Source: Saccharospirillum mangrovi
GTDB lineage: Bacteria > Pseudomonadota > Gammaproteobacteria > Pseudomonadales > Natronospirillaceae
NCBI RefSeq assembly: GCF_003367315.1
Contig: NZ_CP031415.1
Span: 618,001-682,000, forward strand
Direction: 5' to 3'
Length of the DNA stretch: 64,000 nt
Shown piece after piece: positions 34,388 through 43,509 of the stretch. The notes under the pieces were generated by a model, which was not told the DNA's origin, made no database searches, and was given only the letters and a program-made list of their open reading frames with translations. Every line of letters starts with the position of its first letter. The stretch's first letter is position 1. The translations under genes and the position numbers were made by a program.

Positions 34388-34505
34388 AAAGAAAACCTAT
34401 ACCGATAACCGGTAATATAGCTTCGACTATACTCCGGTTATAAGGTATTGGTACAAAAATTATAATTAAATGGTAAGAAATTATAATTTATTGGTAAAAA
34501 TCACA
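34388..34505 (-). repeat. Transposon right end with contiguous TnsB-type repeats
   Basis: Three repeats in a row at ~22-bp spacing: 34438-34459, 34459-34480 and terminal 34481-34505. Each has TTATAA…TTGGTA or AATGGTA on the plus strand, inverted relative to the left end. The terminus ends …AATCACA directly against the parE stop. Dense packing on the tnsA side and spaced repeats on the other side is the Tn7 R/L asymmetry. An additional CCGGTTAT-flanked palindromic segment lies between here and tnsA. Confidence 0.85.
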
Positions 34506-34510
34506 TCAGC
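34506..34510. repeat. Right copy of target-site duplication (TCAGC), including the parE stop
   Basis: Abuts the ACA terminus. The TCA is the complement of the parE TGA stop, so the insertion point is at the last codon of parE. Confidence 0.65.
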
Positions 34511-36401
34511 TCACCACGTCGGCGAGATTACCCTTGGATTCCAGCCAGGTTTTGCGATCGCCAGAGCGTTTTTTTGCCAGCATCATGTCCATGATTTCGC
34601 GCGTGCTTTCGGCGTCGTCGATGTGCAGTTGCACCAGGCGGCGGGTGTTCGGGTCCATGGTGGTTTCGCGCAATTGGATCGGGTTCATTTCACCCAGACC
34701 TTTAAAGCGCGTGACCTGCGGTTTGCCTTTTTTCTTTTCCATCTGAATGCGGTCGAGAATGCCGTCGCGTTCGGAATCGTCCAGCGCGTAGAAGGTTTCC
34801 TTGCCGATGTCGATGCGGTACAGCGGCGGCATGGCGACGTGCACGTGGCCGTTATCAACCAGGGCGCGGAAATGCTTGACGAACAGGGCACACAACAAGG
34901 TGGCGATGTGCAGGCCGTCGGAGTCGGCGTCGGCAAGGATGCAAACTTTGCCGTAGCGCAGGCCTTCAAGATCGTTGCTGTCCGGATCGACACCGAGCGC
35001 CACGGCGATGTCGTGCACTTCCTGGCTGGCGAGCAGTTCGTTGCTGTCGACTTCCCAGGTGTTCAGGATTTTACCGCGCAGCGGCATGATCGCCTGGAAG
35101 GTACGGTCGCGCGCTTGTTTGGCGGAGCCGCCGGCTGAGTCACCTTCCACCAGGAACAATTCAGAGCGGCTGGTTTCGACACCGGAACAGTCGGCCAGTT
35201 TGCCGGGCAAAGCCGGGCCTTGAGTGACTTTTTTACGGGCGACTTTCTTGGCTTGTTTGAGTCGGCTGGTGGCGTTGTTGATCGCCAGTTCGGCGATCTG
35301 ATCAGCAAGATCCGTATGTTGGTTCAGCCACAGCGCGAAGGCGTCTTTAACAATGCCGGCAATAAAGGCCGAGGCCTGGCGCGACGACAGCCGCTCTTTG
35401 GTCTGGCCGGAAAACTGCGGGTCGCGCAGCTTGTACGACAGCACGTAATGGCATTTGTCCCAGACATCTTCCGGGCTCAGTTTGACGCCGCGCGGCAGCA
35501 GATTGCGGTATTCGCAGAACTCGCGCAGCGCTTCGAGCAAACCCTGGCGCAGGCCATTCACATGGGTACCGCCGAGCGCAGTGGGAATCAGGTTGACGTA
35601 ACTTTCCTGCACGCCTTCACCGCCTTCGGGCAGCCATTGCACGGCCCAGTCGACGGCTTCTTCTTCGCTGGAAAATGAACCGACGAACGGTTCAGCCGGC
35701 AACGGGTCGTAGACAGCGGTGGCTGAGTGCAGGTAATCGCGCAGGCCGTCTTCGTACAGCCAGTGGTCGGTTTCGTCTTTTTCTTCGTTATAAAAGGTGA
35801 TGCTCAGGCCGGGGCAGAGTACGGCTTTGGCGCGCAGTACGTGGCGCAGTCGGCTGACCAGAAATTTGCCGCTGTCGAAGTATTTGGGGTCGGGCAGGAA
35901 GCGTACTGTGGTGCCGGTTTCGCGTTTCGGGCAGGTGCCGATTTCTTCCAGATCGGCGGCTTTTTCGCCATCGGCAAAGCCCATGCGATAAATCTTACCG
36001 TCGCGTTTCACCGCCACTTCCAGCAACGACGACAACGCATTCACCACCGACACACCTACGCCGTGCAGACCGCCGGAGAACTGATAATTCTTGCCGGAGA
36101 ATTTACCGCCAGCGTGCAGTCGGGTCAGGATCAGTTCGATACCCGGCACGCCATGTTCCGGGTGAATATCGACCGGCATGCCGCGGCCGTTATCGGCGAC
36201 CGACAGTGAATTGTCTTTGTAGAGCACGACTTCGATGCTGTTGGCGTAACCGCCGATGGCTTCATCGACCGAGTTGTCGATGACTTCCTGCGCCAAGTGG
36301 TTGGGGCGGCTGGTATCGGTGTACATGCCCGGGCGTTTGCGCACCGGGTCCAGGCCACTGAGTACCTCGATGGCATCGGCCGAATAGCTGCTCTGACTCA
36401 T
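34506..36401 (-). CDS. parE: DNA topoisomerase IV subunit B
   Basis: 631 aa from ATG 36401, almost exactly the E. coli ParE length; a TTG seven codons earlier is less likely. GHKL ATPase motifs: EVIDNSVDEA, DNGRGMPVD and GGLHGVGVSVVNALS. TOPRIM: LFLVEGDSAGGSAKQ with DADSDGLHI, and a C-terminal RFKGLGEMNP. It decatenates chromosomes with ParC. Its 3' end is conserved coding sequence and is evidently the transposon attachment target. The tolC-nudF-yqiB-cpdA-parE order is the usual gammaproteobacterial one. Confidence 0.97.
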   Translation of the reverse strand: MSQSSYSADAIEVLSGLDPVRKRPGMYTDTSRPNHLAQEVIDNSVDEAIGGYANSIEVVLYKDNSLSVADNGRGMPVDIHPEHGVPGIELILTRLHAGGKFSGKNYQFSGGLHGVGVSVVNALSSLLEVAVKRDGKIYRMGFADGEKAADLEEIGTCPKRETGTTVRFLPDPKYFDSGKFLVSRLRHVLRAKAVLCPGLSITFYNEEKDETDHWLYEDGLRDYLHSATAVYDPLPAEPFVGSFSSEEEAVDWAVQWLPEGGEGVQESYVNLIPTALGGTHVNGLRQGLLEALREFCEYRNLLPRGVKLSPEDVWDKCHYVLSYKLRDPQFSGQTKERLSSRQASAFIAGIVKDAFALWLNQHTDLADQIAELAINNATSRLKQAKKVARKKVTQGPALPGKLADCSGVETSRSELFLVEGDSAGGSAKQARDRTFQAIMPLRGKILNTWEVDSNELLASQEVHDIAVALGVDPDSNDLEGLRYGKVCILADADSDGLHIATLLCALFVKHFRALVDNGHVHVAMPPLYRIDIGKETFYALDDSERDGILDRIQMEKKKGKPQVTRFKGLGEMNPIQLRETTMDPNTRRLVQLHIDDAESTREIMDMMLAKKRSGDRKTWLESKGNLADVVS

Positions 36402-36527
36402 GCTGCGATATGCCTCGTACAAAAACGGATCGGCGCGGGGCCGGGAAGAATGCGCCCAAGGATACTGCCCCGACGCCGCCGGCGTCGAGTTTCGGCTGAA
36501 ATTTCAGGCAGTTAGGCTATTGAGGGC

Positions 36528-37370
36528 TCAATAACCTTTAATGCTGTAGTCGATCTCGAAATCGACATCTTCGATGCGCGTCAGGCCGGTTTCAATCTGG
36601 CCGTCCGGCATCAACTGCAACCAGCGATAGCCAGGACCGATGTCGTCTACGGCGAAGTCGGTGGATTCGGGCGTGAACTGAACGCAGGTGGACGGGGTCG
36701 ATAAATGACGAATGTCGTTGATGATGCGATCACTGGCTTGATGAACGTGGCCCCACAGCAAACAACGTACGTTGTTGTGTCGGTTCAGCACCGCTTGCAA
36801 AGCGTCGGGGTTGTTGATGCCGATCTTATCCATCCAGACACTGCCCATCGGGCAGGGATGATGATGGAAGGTGACCAGGGCGTGTTTGTCGGCGTGTTGC
36901 GTCAGTTGTTGGTCGAGCAGCGCCAGTTGGTCTTCGGCGAGGTGGCCGTAGACTTTGCCGGGGACAGTGGAGTCGAGCAGAACGACGACCCAGTTGTCGA
37001 ACGCGTAAAACGGGCGACCGACGGATTCGTGGCCTTCCTGCGCGGTTTTCATGTTATCGCGCTTGTCGTGGTTGCCGGCGGTCCAGCGCATTGGCGCGTT
37101 CAGCGGTTGCATCAATTGAATAAAGCGGCGGTAGGCTTCGACGGAACCATCTTGAGCGATGTCGCCGGTGGCCAGTACCAGATCAATGTGATCCTGTTCG
37201 GCCTGGATGCGGTCCAGAATATGGTCCAGACCTTTTTGAGTGTTCATGCCCAGCAAAGTGCCGTCCTGGCTGGCGTGCAAGTGCGGGTCGGTGATCTGCA
37301 CCAGATTGAGAATGGGGTGAGTCAAAATCAACGCCTGAGGTCCATTTTTAGTATGTAATTTGTACACCAA
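36528..37370 (-). CDS. cpdA: 3',5'-cyclic-AMP phosphodiesterase
   Basis: Up to 280 aa. Calcineurin-like metallophosphoesterase motifs in order: QITDPHLHA, LATGDIAQDGS, TAGNHDKR, VTFHHHPCPMG and LLWGHVHQA. It hydrolyses cAMP and so tunes CRP-dependent sugar gene control. The start is uncertain: TTG at 37370 or TTG at 37325 (LTHPILNLVQITD); the family usually has only ~10-15 residues before the first motif, favouring 37325. Confidence 0.9.
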   Translation of the reverse strand: MVYKLHTKNGPQALILTHPILNLVQITDPHLHASQDGTLLGMNTQKGLDHILDRIQAEQDHIDLVLATGDIAQDGSVEAYRRFIQLMQPLNAPMRWTAGNHDKRDNMKTAQEGHESVGRPFYAFDNWVVVLLDSTVPGKVYGHLAEDQLALLDQQLTQHADKHALVTFHHHPCPMGSVWMDKIGINNPDALQAVLNRHNNVRCLLWGHVHQASDRIINDIRHLSTPSTCVQFTPESTDFAVDDIGPGYRWLQLMPDGQIETGLTRIEDVDFEIDYSIKGY

Positions 37371-37421
37371 AGCAATACAGGAGTCACCTTGGTGACAGCG
37401 TCTGTTTCACTCAAACGATGT

Positions 37422-37865
37422 TCAGGATGGGCTCCAGGCCGCTTCGGCGACACCGTGTCGCAGCAAATGCGCCAGCCATTCACCCAAATAGAGATTGGCC
37501 TGGGCCTTTTCGTCGATCTGATACATGCGTTCGTTGGGGTAGGGGTAGACGCCCGATAACTGCCGGCCGTTGCCCCAACTGACCACTTCGGCCATGCGTG
37601 CGTCGTGGTACATGCGGATGGTCAGTTCTACGTCCTGCATCGGGTGCGGCAGCGCCGGGTTGGTTTTGGTCAGCGTCAGCGTCGATGTGAATTTGAAGCG
37701 TTCAACGATGGTGACTTCCATGTGCACAGGGGTATCGGCGTTGCCGTACCAATGGAACCGATACTGCGGCTGGTCCAGGTCGCCGAGCAGCTTTTCCAGA
37801 CGCAGAAAATTCGCTTCACTGAGCGCGTTCTGTTCCGGCAGGTCGGGCACATAGCGTTTGGGCAT
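37422..37865 (-). CDS. yqiB: DUF1249 family protein YqiB
   Basis: 147 aa from ATG 37865 (MPKRYVPDLPEQNALSEANF). The upstream extension of the frame to 38060 lies inside nudF and is not coding. The core LTIRMYHDARMAEVVSWGNG then YPNERMYQIDEKAQ is the DUF1249 signature. Position between nudF and cpdA matches E. coli. Function unknown. Starts 8 bases after the nudF stop. Confidence 0.93.
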   Translation of the reverse strand: MPKRYVPDLPEQNALSEANFLRLEKLLGDLDQPQYRFHWYGNADTPVHMEVTIVERFKFTSTLTLTKTNPALPHPMQDVELTIRMYHDARMAEVVSWGNGRQLSGVYPYPNERMYQIDEKAQANLYLGEWLAHLLRHGVAEAAWSPS

Positions 37866-37872
37866 GGTGGGG

Positions 37873-38481
37873 TTATTCACTCCAGTGTTGGCGCAGCCAG
37901 GCCAGATTAAGTTGCAACCATTGCAAAGCGATGAGCGCCGCGGCGTTGTTGATGCGGCCATCGCGGCAGGCGGCAAAGGCGTCATCGAACGGAACCCGGT
38001 GCACGCGGATGTCTTCGCCTTCGTCGTCCAGGCCGTGTACGCCTGCGGCGGTGCTGGCATCGGCTTCGGCTACATAAAGATAGACGCTTTCGTTGCTGCC
38101 GCCCGGTGACGGCAAGTAGTGCGAAATGGGGTGCAGCCGGCCCAGTTCAACACCGGCTTCTTCGATGGCTTCGCGGCGGGCCACTTCGTCGGGCGTTTCG
38201 TCTTTGTCGATCAAACCGGCGACCACTTCGAGCAGCCAGGGGTTGGGCGTCTTGATCGCACCGACCCGGAATTGTTCGACCAACACCACTTCGTTCAGCG
38301 CCAGATCGACCAGTAAGACACAGACGGCATCGTGCCGATCCATCAGTTCGCGTTGGATGGTCAGTTCGCCGCCGTTGAAGGTTTGGTGCGTCAGCGTCAG
38401 TCGGTCCATCTTATAAAAGCCGTGGTACAGCGATTCGTGCTGATCGATGCGGAACTGGAAGCGGTCGGTATCGCGATTCAT
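37873..38481 (-). CDS. nudF: ADP-ribose pyrophosphatase
   Basis: 202-aa Nudix hydrolase. The Nudix box begins GLIDKDETPDEVARREAIEE and ends AGVELG (residues ~90-115), followed by the SPGGSNESVYLYVAE insert typical of ADP-ribose pyrophosphatases. First gene of nudF-yqiB-cpdA(-parE), divergent from tolC, as in enterics. ATG 38481. Confidence 0.94.
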   Translation of the reverse strand: MNRDTDRFQFRIDQHESLYHGFYKMDRLTLTHQTFNGGELTIQRELMDRHDAVCVLLVDLALNEVVLVEQFRVGAIKTPNPWLLEVVAGLIDKDETPDEVARREAIEEAGVELGRLHPISHYLPSPGGSNESVYLYVAEADASTAAGVHGLDDEGEDIRVHRVPFDDAFAACRDGRINNAAALIALQWLQLNLAWLRQHWSE

Positions 38482-38730
38482 GCCATCCTCAACAGGGGCG
38501 GTTAGAGTGAGTTCAAGCCGGGCAGTATGGCACAGCCCTAACGCCCGGATAAGTCGGCGAAATCTGATCGGCGATAGCGCCAGCCGTGACTTTTGGGGCT
38601 GTTGTGGCGGTTAGTGCGCCCCCACAATGTCGTCCAATTGGCGTAAAGTCGGACAAGTGCGCTGCGCCTTGGTCAGTGGAGTCCGCATAATGTCGCCGCC
38701 CTTTTCATTTGGCTTCTAAGAGACTGTGTG

Positions 38731-40056
38731 ATGCGTTTACGAATTTTGGCTGGTGCTTTGGCGCTGGTTGCAACTTCCGGTGCCTGGGCTCAGGTGTCTT
38801 TGATGGATGTGTACCGTCAAGCGTTGGACAAAGACCCGCAAATTGCCGTGCAGCGGCTGAACCAGGAAAACGCAGCGGTTCAGGTGAAAAGCGGCCTGAG
38901 TAACTTGTTGCCGTCGGTCAATGCGAGCGCAGGTTGGAATACCAGCAGCGCCTGTAACAGCAGTACCGAATATCAACTGTCTCCTGATTTTGAAAATTGC
39001 CAGACCACCTCTGCTGGCGTCAGCCTGTCGCAAAACCTCTTTGCGCTGGCCGCCGTGGACGCGTACGAAGCGCTGAAACTGAACGCCTCCAGCGTCGAGA
39101 TTCAAACCGAATCGGCCATGCAGGATTTGATGGTGCGCGTTGCCGAAGCCTATCTGAACGTGCTGCGCGCTCAGGATGCACGCGATTCCATCGCCGCTCA
39201 GCTGGCGGCGGTTGAGCGTCAGTTCGAACAAACTGAGCAACGTTATGAAGTTGGTCTGGTCACCGTTACCGACGTCATGGACGCCCAGGCTACGCTGGAT
39301 GAAACCCGCGTCGGCTTGATCCAGGCGAGCAACAGCGCCGACATCGCGCTGCAAAACCTGTCCATTCTGACCGGCGAAACCCCCGATTCCATCCTGACGC
39401 TCGGCGACAATCTGCCGATCGAAATGCCCGCCGACGGTGGCGCCCAACAATGGATCGACTTTGCACTGGCGAACCATCCGGACGTGCTGGCCGCCGAACG
39501 TGGCCTGGCGTCGGGCGAAAAAGAATTGCGCGCGCGTCGCAACAACCGCTTGCCGGTGCTGAGCGCTTCTGCGTCGATCAACTACCAGGACGATCCGACC
39601 GACGGCATCGATTTCGACGAAAAACTGGGTTCCTCTGTTGGCCTGACCATCACCGTACCGCTCTACACCGGCGGCGCAACCCAGGCGCAAATTCTGTCGA
39701 CTGGCCTGAGCAACAACATTGCGGAACAGAACCTGGAATTGCTCAAGCGCAGCATCAGCGTTCAGGTAACCAACCTGTATCGCCAGGTGCAGAGCGATGT
39801 GCAGAACATTCAGGCGCAGCAGCAAGTGGTGGCGTCGCGTGAAAGTGCACTGGAAGCCACCGAAGTGGGCTACGAAGTCGGCACTCGCAACATCGTTGAA
39901 GTGTTGAATGCCCAACAGGCGTTGTTCCAGGCACGTCAGGCCTACGCCGATGCGCGTTACAACTACGTCTTTGACCGTCTGCAATTGAAAAAAGCCGCCG
40001 GTCAACTGAGCGAAGCCGACTTGAGTGCGCTGGAGGCCTACCTTGTCGCACCCTGA
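38731..40056 (+). CDS. tolC: TolC-family outer-membrane channel
   Basis: 441 aa from ATG 38731 (the GTG three bases earlier is an alternative). Signal peptide MRLRILAGALALVATSGAWA cleaved before Q. Two OEP repeats of long helices with beta hairpins: FEQTEQRYEVGLVTVTDVMD in the first half and ALEATEVGYEVGTRNIVEVL in the second are the repeat signatures. It forms the exit duct of RND/ABC/MFS efflux and type I secretion; the MFS pump further right is a DHA2 type that could use it. Confidence 0.95.
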   Translation: MRLRILAGALALVATSGAWAQVSLMDVYRQALDKDPQIAVQRLNQENAAVQVKSGLSNLLPSVNASAGWNTSSACNSSTEYQLSPDFENCQTTSAGVSLSQNLFALAAVDAYEALKLNASSVEIQTESAMQDLMVRVAEAYLNVLRAQDARDSIAAQLAAVERQFEQTEQRYEVGLVTVTDVMDAQATLDETRVGLIQASNSADIALQNLSILTGETPDSILTLGDNLPIEMPADGGAQQWIDFALANHPDVLAAERGLASGEKELRARRNNRLPVLSASASINYQDDPTDGIDFDEKLGSSVGLTITVPLYTGGATQAQILSTGLSNNIAEQNLELLKRSISVQVTNLYRQVQSDVQNIQAQQQVVASRESALEATEVGYEVGTRNIVEVLNAQQALFQARQAYADARYNYVFDRLQLKKAAGQLSEADLSALEAYLVAP

Positions 40057-40726
40057 ATCGTTAGTCGTCCATCATCTGGAATACTCGCGTTCACACCGCG
40101 TGCTGTGGATGCTGGAAGAATTGGGTTTGCCGTACGACATCAAGCGTTACCCGCGTAACGCCGCCTGGCTGGCGCCGAAGGAATTGCAGCAGGTGCACCC
40201 CTTGGGCAAGTCGCCGGTGTTGACCGTCGGCGACCGGGCGCTGGCCGAAAGCGGTTCCATTCTGGAAACTCTGGCCGAAGAGCACCCGGACAGCGGCTTA
40301 GGCATCGCGCCCGGAGAAGCCGGGCGCAGCGATTACCTTTATTGGCTGCATTACGCCGAAGGGTCGCTGATGCCGTTGATGGTGATGACGGTGGTGTTCC
40401 GCAAAATTCCCGAAGGCAAGATGCCGTTTTTCATTCGGCCGATTGCTCGCTTGATCAGCCAGAAAACAGTCGAGACATTTTTGCGCCCTCAAGTGACCAC
40501 ACACCTGACCGCGATGAATGCCTGGTTGAGTGAACGTGAGTGGCTGGCCGGTGGCAAACTGACCGCCGCCGACATGCAAATGAGTTTTCCGCTGGAAGCT
40601 GCTGAAAGCCGTTACGGCCTGGATTCGTATCCGGCGCTGAAGCGCTATCTGGAACGGTTGCGTGCCCGCCCGGCCTATCAACGGGCGCTGGAGAAAGGCG
40701 GACCGATGACGCCGGCCAAGGCCTGA
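40043..40726 (+). CDS. Glutathione S-transferase family protein
   Basis: 227 aa from the TTG at 40043, supported by GGAGG seven bases upstream; it overlaps the tolC end by 14 bases and so is translationally coupled. Thioredoxin-like N-domain (HHLEYSRSHRVLWMLEELGL; Ser/Arg in the GSH position; KSPVLTVGD cis-Pro; ESGSILE) and an all-helical C-domain (LTAADMQMSFPLEAAESR). Likely detoxification; substrate unknown. Confidence 0.88.
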   Translation: MSHPESLVVHHLEYSRSHRVLWMLEELGLPYDIKRYPRNAAWLAPKELQQVHPLGKSPVLTVGDRALAESGSILETLAEEHPDSGLGIAPGEAGRSDYLYWLHYAEGSLMPLMVMTVVFRKIPEGKMPFFIRPIARLISQKTVETFLRPQVTTHLTAMNAWLSEREWLAGGKLTAADMQMSFPLEAAESRYGLDSYPALKRYLERLRARPAYQRALEKGGPMTPAKA

Positions 40727-40796
40727 TCATCGCTGCTATAAAACCAAAACCGCAGCCAATAAAAAGCCCGCCCAAGTCACGGCCACTCGACCGCCG

Positions 40797-40836
40797 TCAT
40801 CCCGGAACCGCGCAGCGGTATCCGGGATCTCCCCTG
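40797..40836. repeat. REP-like palindromic intergenic element
   Basis: TCATCCCGGAACCGCGCAGC followed by GGTATCCGGGATCTCC: TCCCGGA/TCCGGGA stem around an ACCGCGCAGCGGT inner hairpin. The CGTCATCCCGGA…GCGCAGCG…ATCCGGGATC form is a common dispersed repeat in proteobacteria. Only one copy is seen in this window. The rest of 40727-40984 holds nothing else apart from the next gene's leader. Confidence 0.65.
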
Positions 40837-40984
40837 GGCAACCCGACATTCCAACGAATAACCCCAACAATTTTTAAAAAACTTTAAATTTCTACGTTTT
40901 TTAAAACGATTCCTCAAACGGTCGTCGGTTAGCGTAGTCAGGCTCGGTATTGATACCGCCTAACACCAACCAGAGGGATCTGCC

Positions 40985-43390
40985 ATGCATCACCCCAACC
41001 GACTGCTGTACCTCGTCACCAGCCTGCTACTCAGCCTCGCGCTCACCGCCTGCAACCTCGAAACCTTTGAATTCGCCCAAACCGGCACCGCCCAACTCGT
41101 TACCGGCGAAACCTACACCAACCCGGTGCCGGGCAGCTTTCGCGGCGTCGATTACGCCAGCAGCAACCCCCAGGTCGCGCAGGTGGATGGCCGCGGGCGC
41201 GTCACCGCCGTTGGCCCCGGCCGGGCACGCATCAGCGCGCGGCTGGATGGGCAGTCGATTGCTTACTCGGTTGAAGTGGTGAACCGTCGGCTGCGGGTCA
41301 GCGCCTGGGTGGGGCCAACCGGCGCCGATTGGCAACTCTCAGACGGCACCGAAGGCACCCGGCTGCACACCACCAGCGACGCCGATTGCAACCCAGTTCA
41401 AACCGGAAACTGCGCCGATGCCGCCAGCCAGTTAATGCTTGGCACCGGGTCGGTATTGCCGAGCGAAGCACTGACGCTGAGCCAGCCGGGGTATTTTCAG
41501 GTGCGGTATGGCGAACATCAGGCGGCGGGGGCGTTGGCGGCGGATCGGTTTGTGGGGCGGAAATCCCACTCGGTGGTGGCCTTTCGCGGGCGGCTTTGGG
41601 TGATTGGTGGGCAGAATCGTGGTGTCCAATACCTAACCGATATCTGGTCGTCCACCGACGACACCACCTGGGTGCCCGAACAGTGGGACAACCAGTCGGA
41701 ACTGTTGCCCAGTGGCGATGCGGCAATCGTTGGCGACGTCATCCGGGTGGTGCTGTTCAATAACGCCCTCTGGCTGATCAACACCCACACCGGGGCGCTC
41801 TGGTCGACGCTCGATAGCCCCGAACACGCCCGCGGTTTTGTCTGGCAGACGCAGGGGTCGATCGGTGCCGGGTTTGAGGGTCGCAGCGATAGCCCGGTGG
41901 TTGTCTCGCACGACGGCGACGGCACCGAGCGGCTGTGGCTGGTCGGTGGGTGGTCTACCGGGAACGGCTACCGGAACGACGTCTGGACCTCAACCAACGG
42001 CACCGATTGGGCGCGCCGGGAACCCAGTGCCAACGGCAAAGTCTTTTCGGGTCGTGCTGATCACCAGGCGGTGTTTTTCAACAACCGGCTTTGGGTGATT
42101 GGCGGCACGACTGGTTTCGTAAGCGATAGCGCCAACGACATCTGGTCGTCCGCCGATGGCCAAGACTGGCGAGAGGAAACCAGCCAGGCTGAATTTTCGG
42201 TCCGAGACGGTCACCGCGTTGTGGCGTACAACGATGGCCGTGGCGAGCGGTTGTGGTTGGTGGGTGGGCGCCCCCCCGGTAGTACCCGTCTCAACGACGT
42301 CTGGTCCTCGTCCGATGGTATTCACTGGCGCCAAGAGGCGGTGGATGGCGCGTTTCCGGGACGCAAGCACCACGCCCTGGCCGTCTTCAACCAGCAGCTT
42401 TGGGTGGTGGGTGGAGATGGCGATCCTTTCCTGAACGATGTCTGGTCCAGCCGCAACGGCCAGGACTGGCAACCCCACACCGCCGAAGCCGCCTTCAGCG
42501 CACGCCAGAACCACCAGGCGGTTGCCTTCGCCGACCGGCTTTGGGTGATCGGCGGTCACGACGGCGATGCTAGAAACGACGTCTGGTCCTCCGCCGATGG
42601 CCTGCACTGGCAGCAACACCGCGTCCACGCTGATTTCTCGCCACGCTCAAACCATCGGGTGGTCGTGTTCAACCAGCGGCTGTGGCTGGTGGGTGGGGGC
42701 TACCGGAACGACATCTGGTCCAGCGCCGATGGCGTGCAGTGGCAACGCGTGCTGGCCGAAGCGCCGTTCAGCCCACGCGCAGCGCACGCGTTAGTGGTGT
42801 TCGACCATCGCCTGTGGGTAATCGGCGGCTCAGTTCGGATAGACGGTCGGTATCAATGGGTGAATGACGTCTGGTCGTCCAGCAACGGCCGCGACTGGAT
42901 CGAAGAAACCGCCCAGGCCGGCTTCTCCGCCCGCGCCAGTCACCAGGCGGTGGTCTTCAACGGCCAGCTTTGGGTGATCGGTGGCCTTGGCGCTGGTAAC
43001 GGCGTGGTGTGGTCCTCCCACGATGGCCGCCACTGGCAGTCGCGCCCCGACGCCAACCTGACGCCTCGTGATGGACACCAGGCCCTGGTCACCCAGGATG
43101 CCCAAGGCGAGCGGCTTTGGGTGCTGGGCGGATACAACAGCGAAGGCAAACCAGACAACCAACTCTGGACCACCCGCAACGGCACCCACTGGACCGCCGT
43201 TGACTCCCAAAGCCAAGCCAACCGCTTCACCGTGCGCAGCTACCACCAGGCCCTGAGCTTCCGCAACCAACTCTGGGTGATCGGTGGGATTGATGAGAGT
43301 GACACGCCACTGCACGATGTCTGGCGTTCAGCCGAGGGTGTGAACTGGCAGAAGGGGTTGCAGGTGGGGGTTGAGTTTGAGGGGCGTTAA
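40985..43390 (+). CDS. Lipoprotein with bacterial Ig-like domain and Kelch-type repeats
   Basis: 801 aa. Signal peptide with lipobox (LLLSLALTAC; Cys is residue 23), a short Ig-like Big_2 domain (residues ~30-95), then about eleven Kelch-like blades. Each has an R-x-x-H-x-x-V-x-F-x-x-x-L-W-V-I-G-G stretch followed by D-V-W-S-S-x-D-G-x-x-W. Eleven such W(S/T)S..G..W units are countable, enough for one or two propellers. Outer-membrane or periplasm-facing; ligand unknown. ATG 40985 after AGAGGG. GC-rich like the chromosome. Confidence 0.8.
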   Translation: MHHPNRLLYLVTSLLLSLALTACNLETFEFAQTGTAQLVTGETYTNPVPGSFRGVDYASSNPQVAQVDGRGRVTAVGPGRARISARLDGQSIAYSVEVVNRRLRVSAWVGPTGADWQLSDGTEGTRLHTTSDADCNPVQTGNCADAASQLMLGTGSVLPSEALTLSQPGYFQVRYGEHQAAGALAADRFVGRKSHSVVAFRGRLWVIGGQNRGVQYLTDIWSSTDDTTWVPEQWDNQSELLPSGDAAIVGDVIRVVLFNNALWLINTHTGALWSTLDSPEHARGFVWQTQGSIGAGFEGRSDSPVVVSHDGDGTERLWLVGGWSTGNGYRNDVWTSTNGTDWARREPSANGKVFSGRADHQAVFFNNRLWVIGGTTGFVSDSANDIWSSADGQDWREETSQAEFSVRDGHRVVAYNDGRGERLWLVGGRPPGSTRLNDVWSSSDGIHWRQEAVDGAFPGRKHHALAVFNQQLWVVGGDGDPFLNDVWSSRNGQDWQPHTAEAAFSARQNHQAVAFADRLWVIGGHDGDARNDVWSSADGLHWQQHRVHADFSPRSNHRVVVFNQRLWLVGGGYRNDIWSSADGVQWQRVLAEAPFSPRAAHALVVFDHRLWVIGGSVRIDGRYQWVNDVWSSSNGRDWIEETAQAGFSARASHQAVVFNGQLWVIGGLGAGNGVVWSSHDGRHWQSRPDANLTPRDGHQALVTQDAQGERLWVLGGYNSEGKPDNQLWTTRNGTHWTAVDSQSQANRFTVRSYHQALSFRNQLWVIGGIDESDTPLHDVWRSAEGVNWQKGLQVGVEFEGR

Positions 43391-43434
43391 TTGAGTGCTC
43401 ACCTTGTACGCCGCCCATCTCTCGCCCTAACAAA

Positions 43435-43466
43435 AAGCCAGTGGCTTAACGCCACTGGCTTGATAA
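43435..43466. terminator. Intrinsic terminator between convergent genes
   Basis: AAGCCAGTGGC/GCCACTGGCTT 11-bp stem with TTAAC loop. It sits between the Kelch lipoprotein and the convergent Amt-MCP gene. Confidence 0.8.
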
Positions 43467-43509
43467 AAACCGTCAACAGGTTTTAGGGCGGGGCATGGCC
43501 GACCACCGC

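Larger units (their letters stand above)
3302..34505 (-). mobile_element. Tn7-like transposon inserted against the parE stop codon
   Basis: The 31,204-bp element is bounded by TGT...ACA termini. Its first 25 bases and the reverse complement of its last 25 bases match at 20 positions, including a continuous AATAAATTATAA. Further copies of the TACCAAT...TTATAA motif lie inside each end: spaced on the left (3358-3378, 3383-3403), contiguous on the right (34438-34480), as in Tn7. The flanking 5-mers TCAGG (3297-3301) and TCAGC (34506-34510) form a target duplication matching at 4 of 5 bases. tnsA is nearest the parE end and the transposition operon reads inward, the same polarity as Tn7 at glmS. 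GC content falls at the left end and rises again at parE. No Cas genes, CRISPR array or tnsE were seen. Confidence 0.92.

Noticed and set aside
3302-34505. CRISPR-associated transposon (type I-F3 or V-K)
   Set aside because: Compact TnsC and two TniQ-like proteins invited this, but no cas6/cas7/cas8/cas12k gene and no direct-repeat array could be found anywhere in the element.
38737-40005. 422-codon minus-strand ORF opposite tolC
   Set aside because: Shadow of the tolC frame; tolC has a signal peptide and both family repeats.
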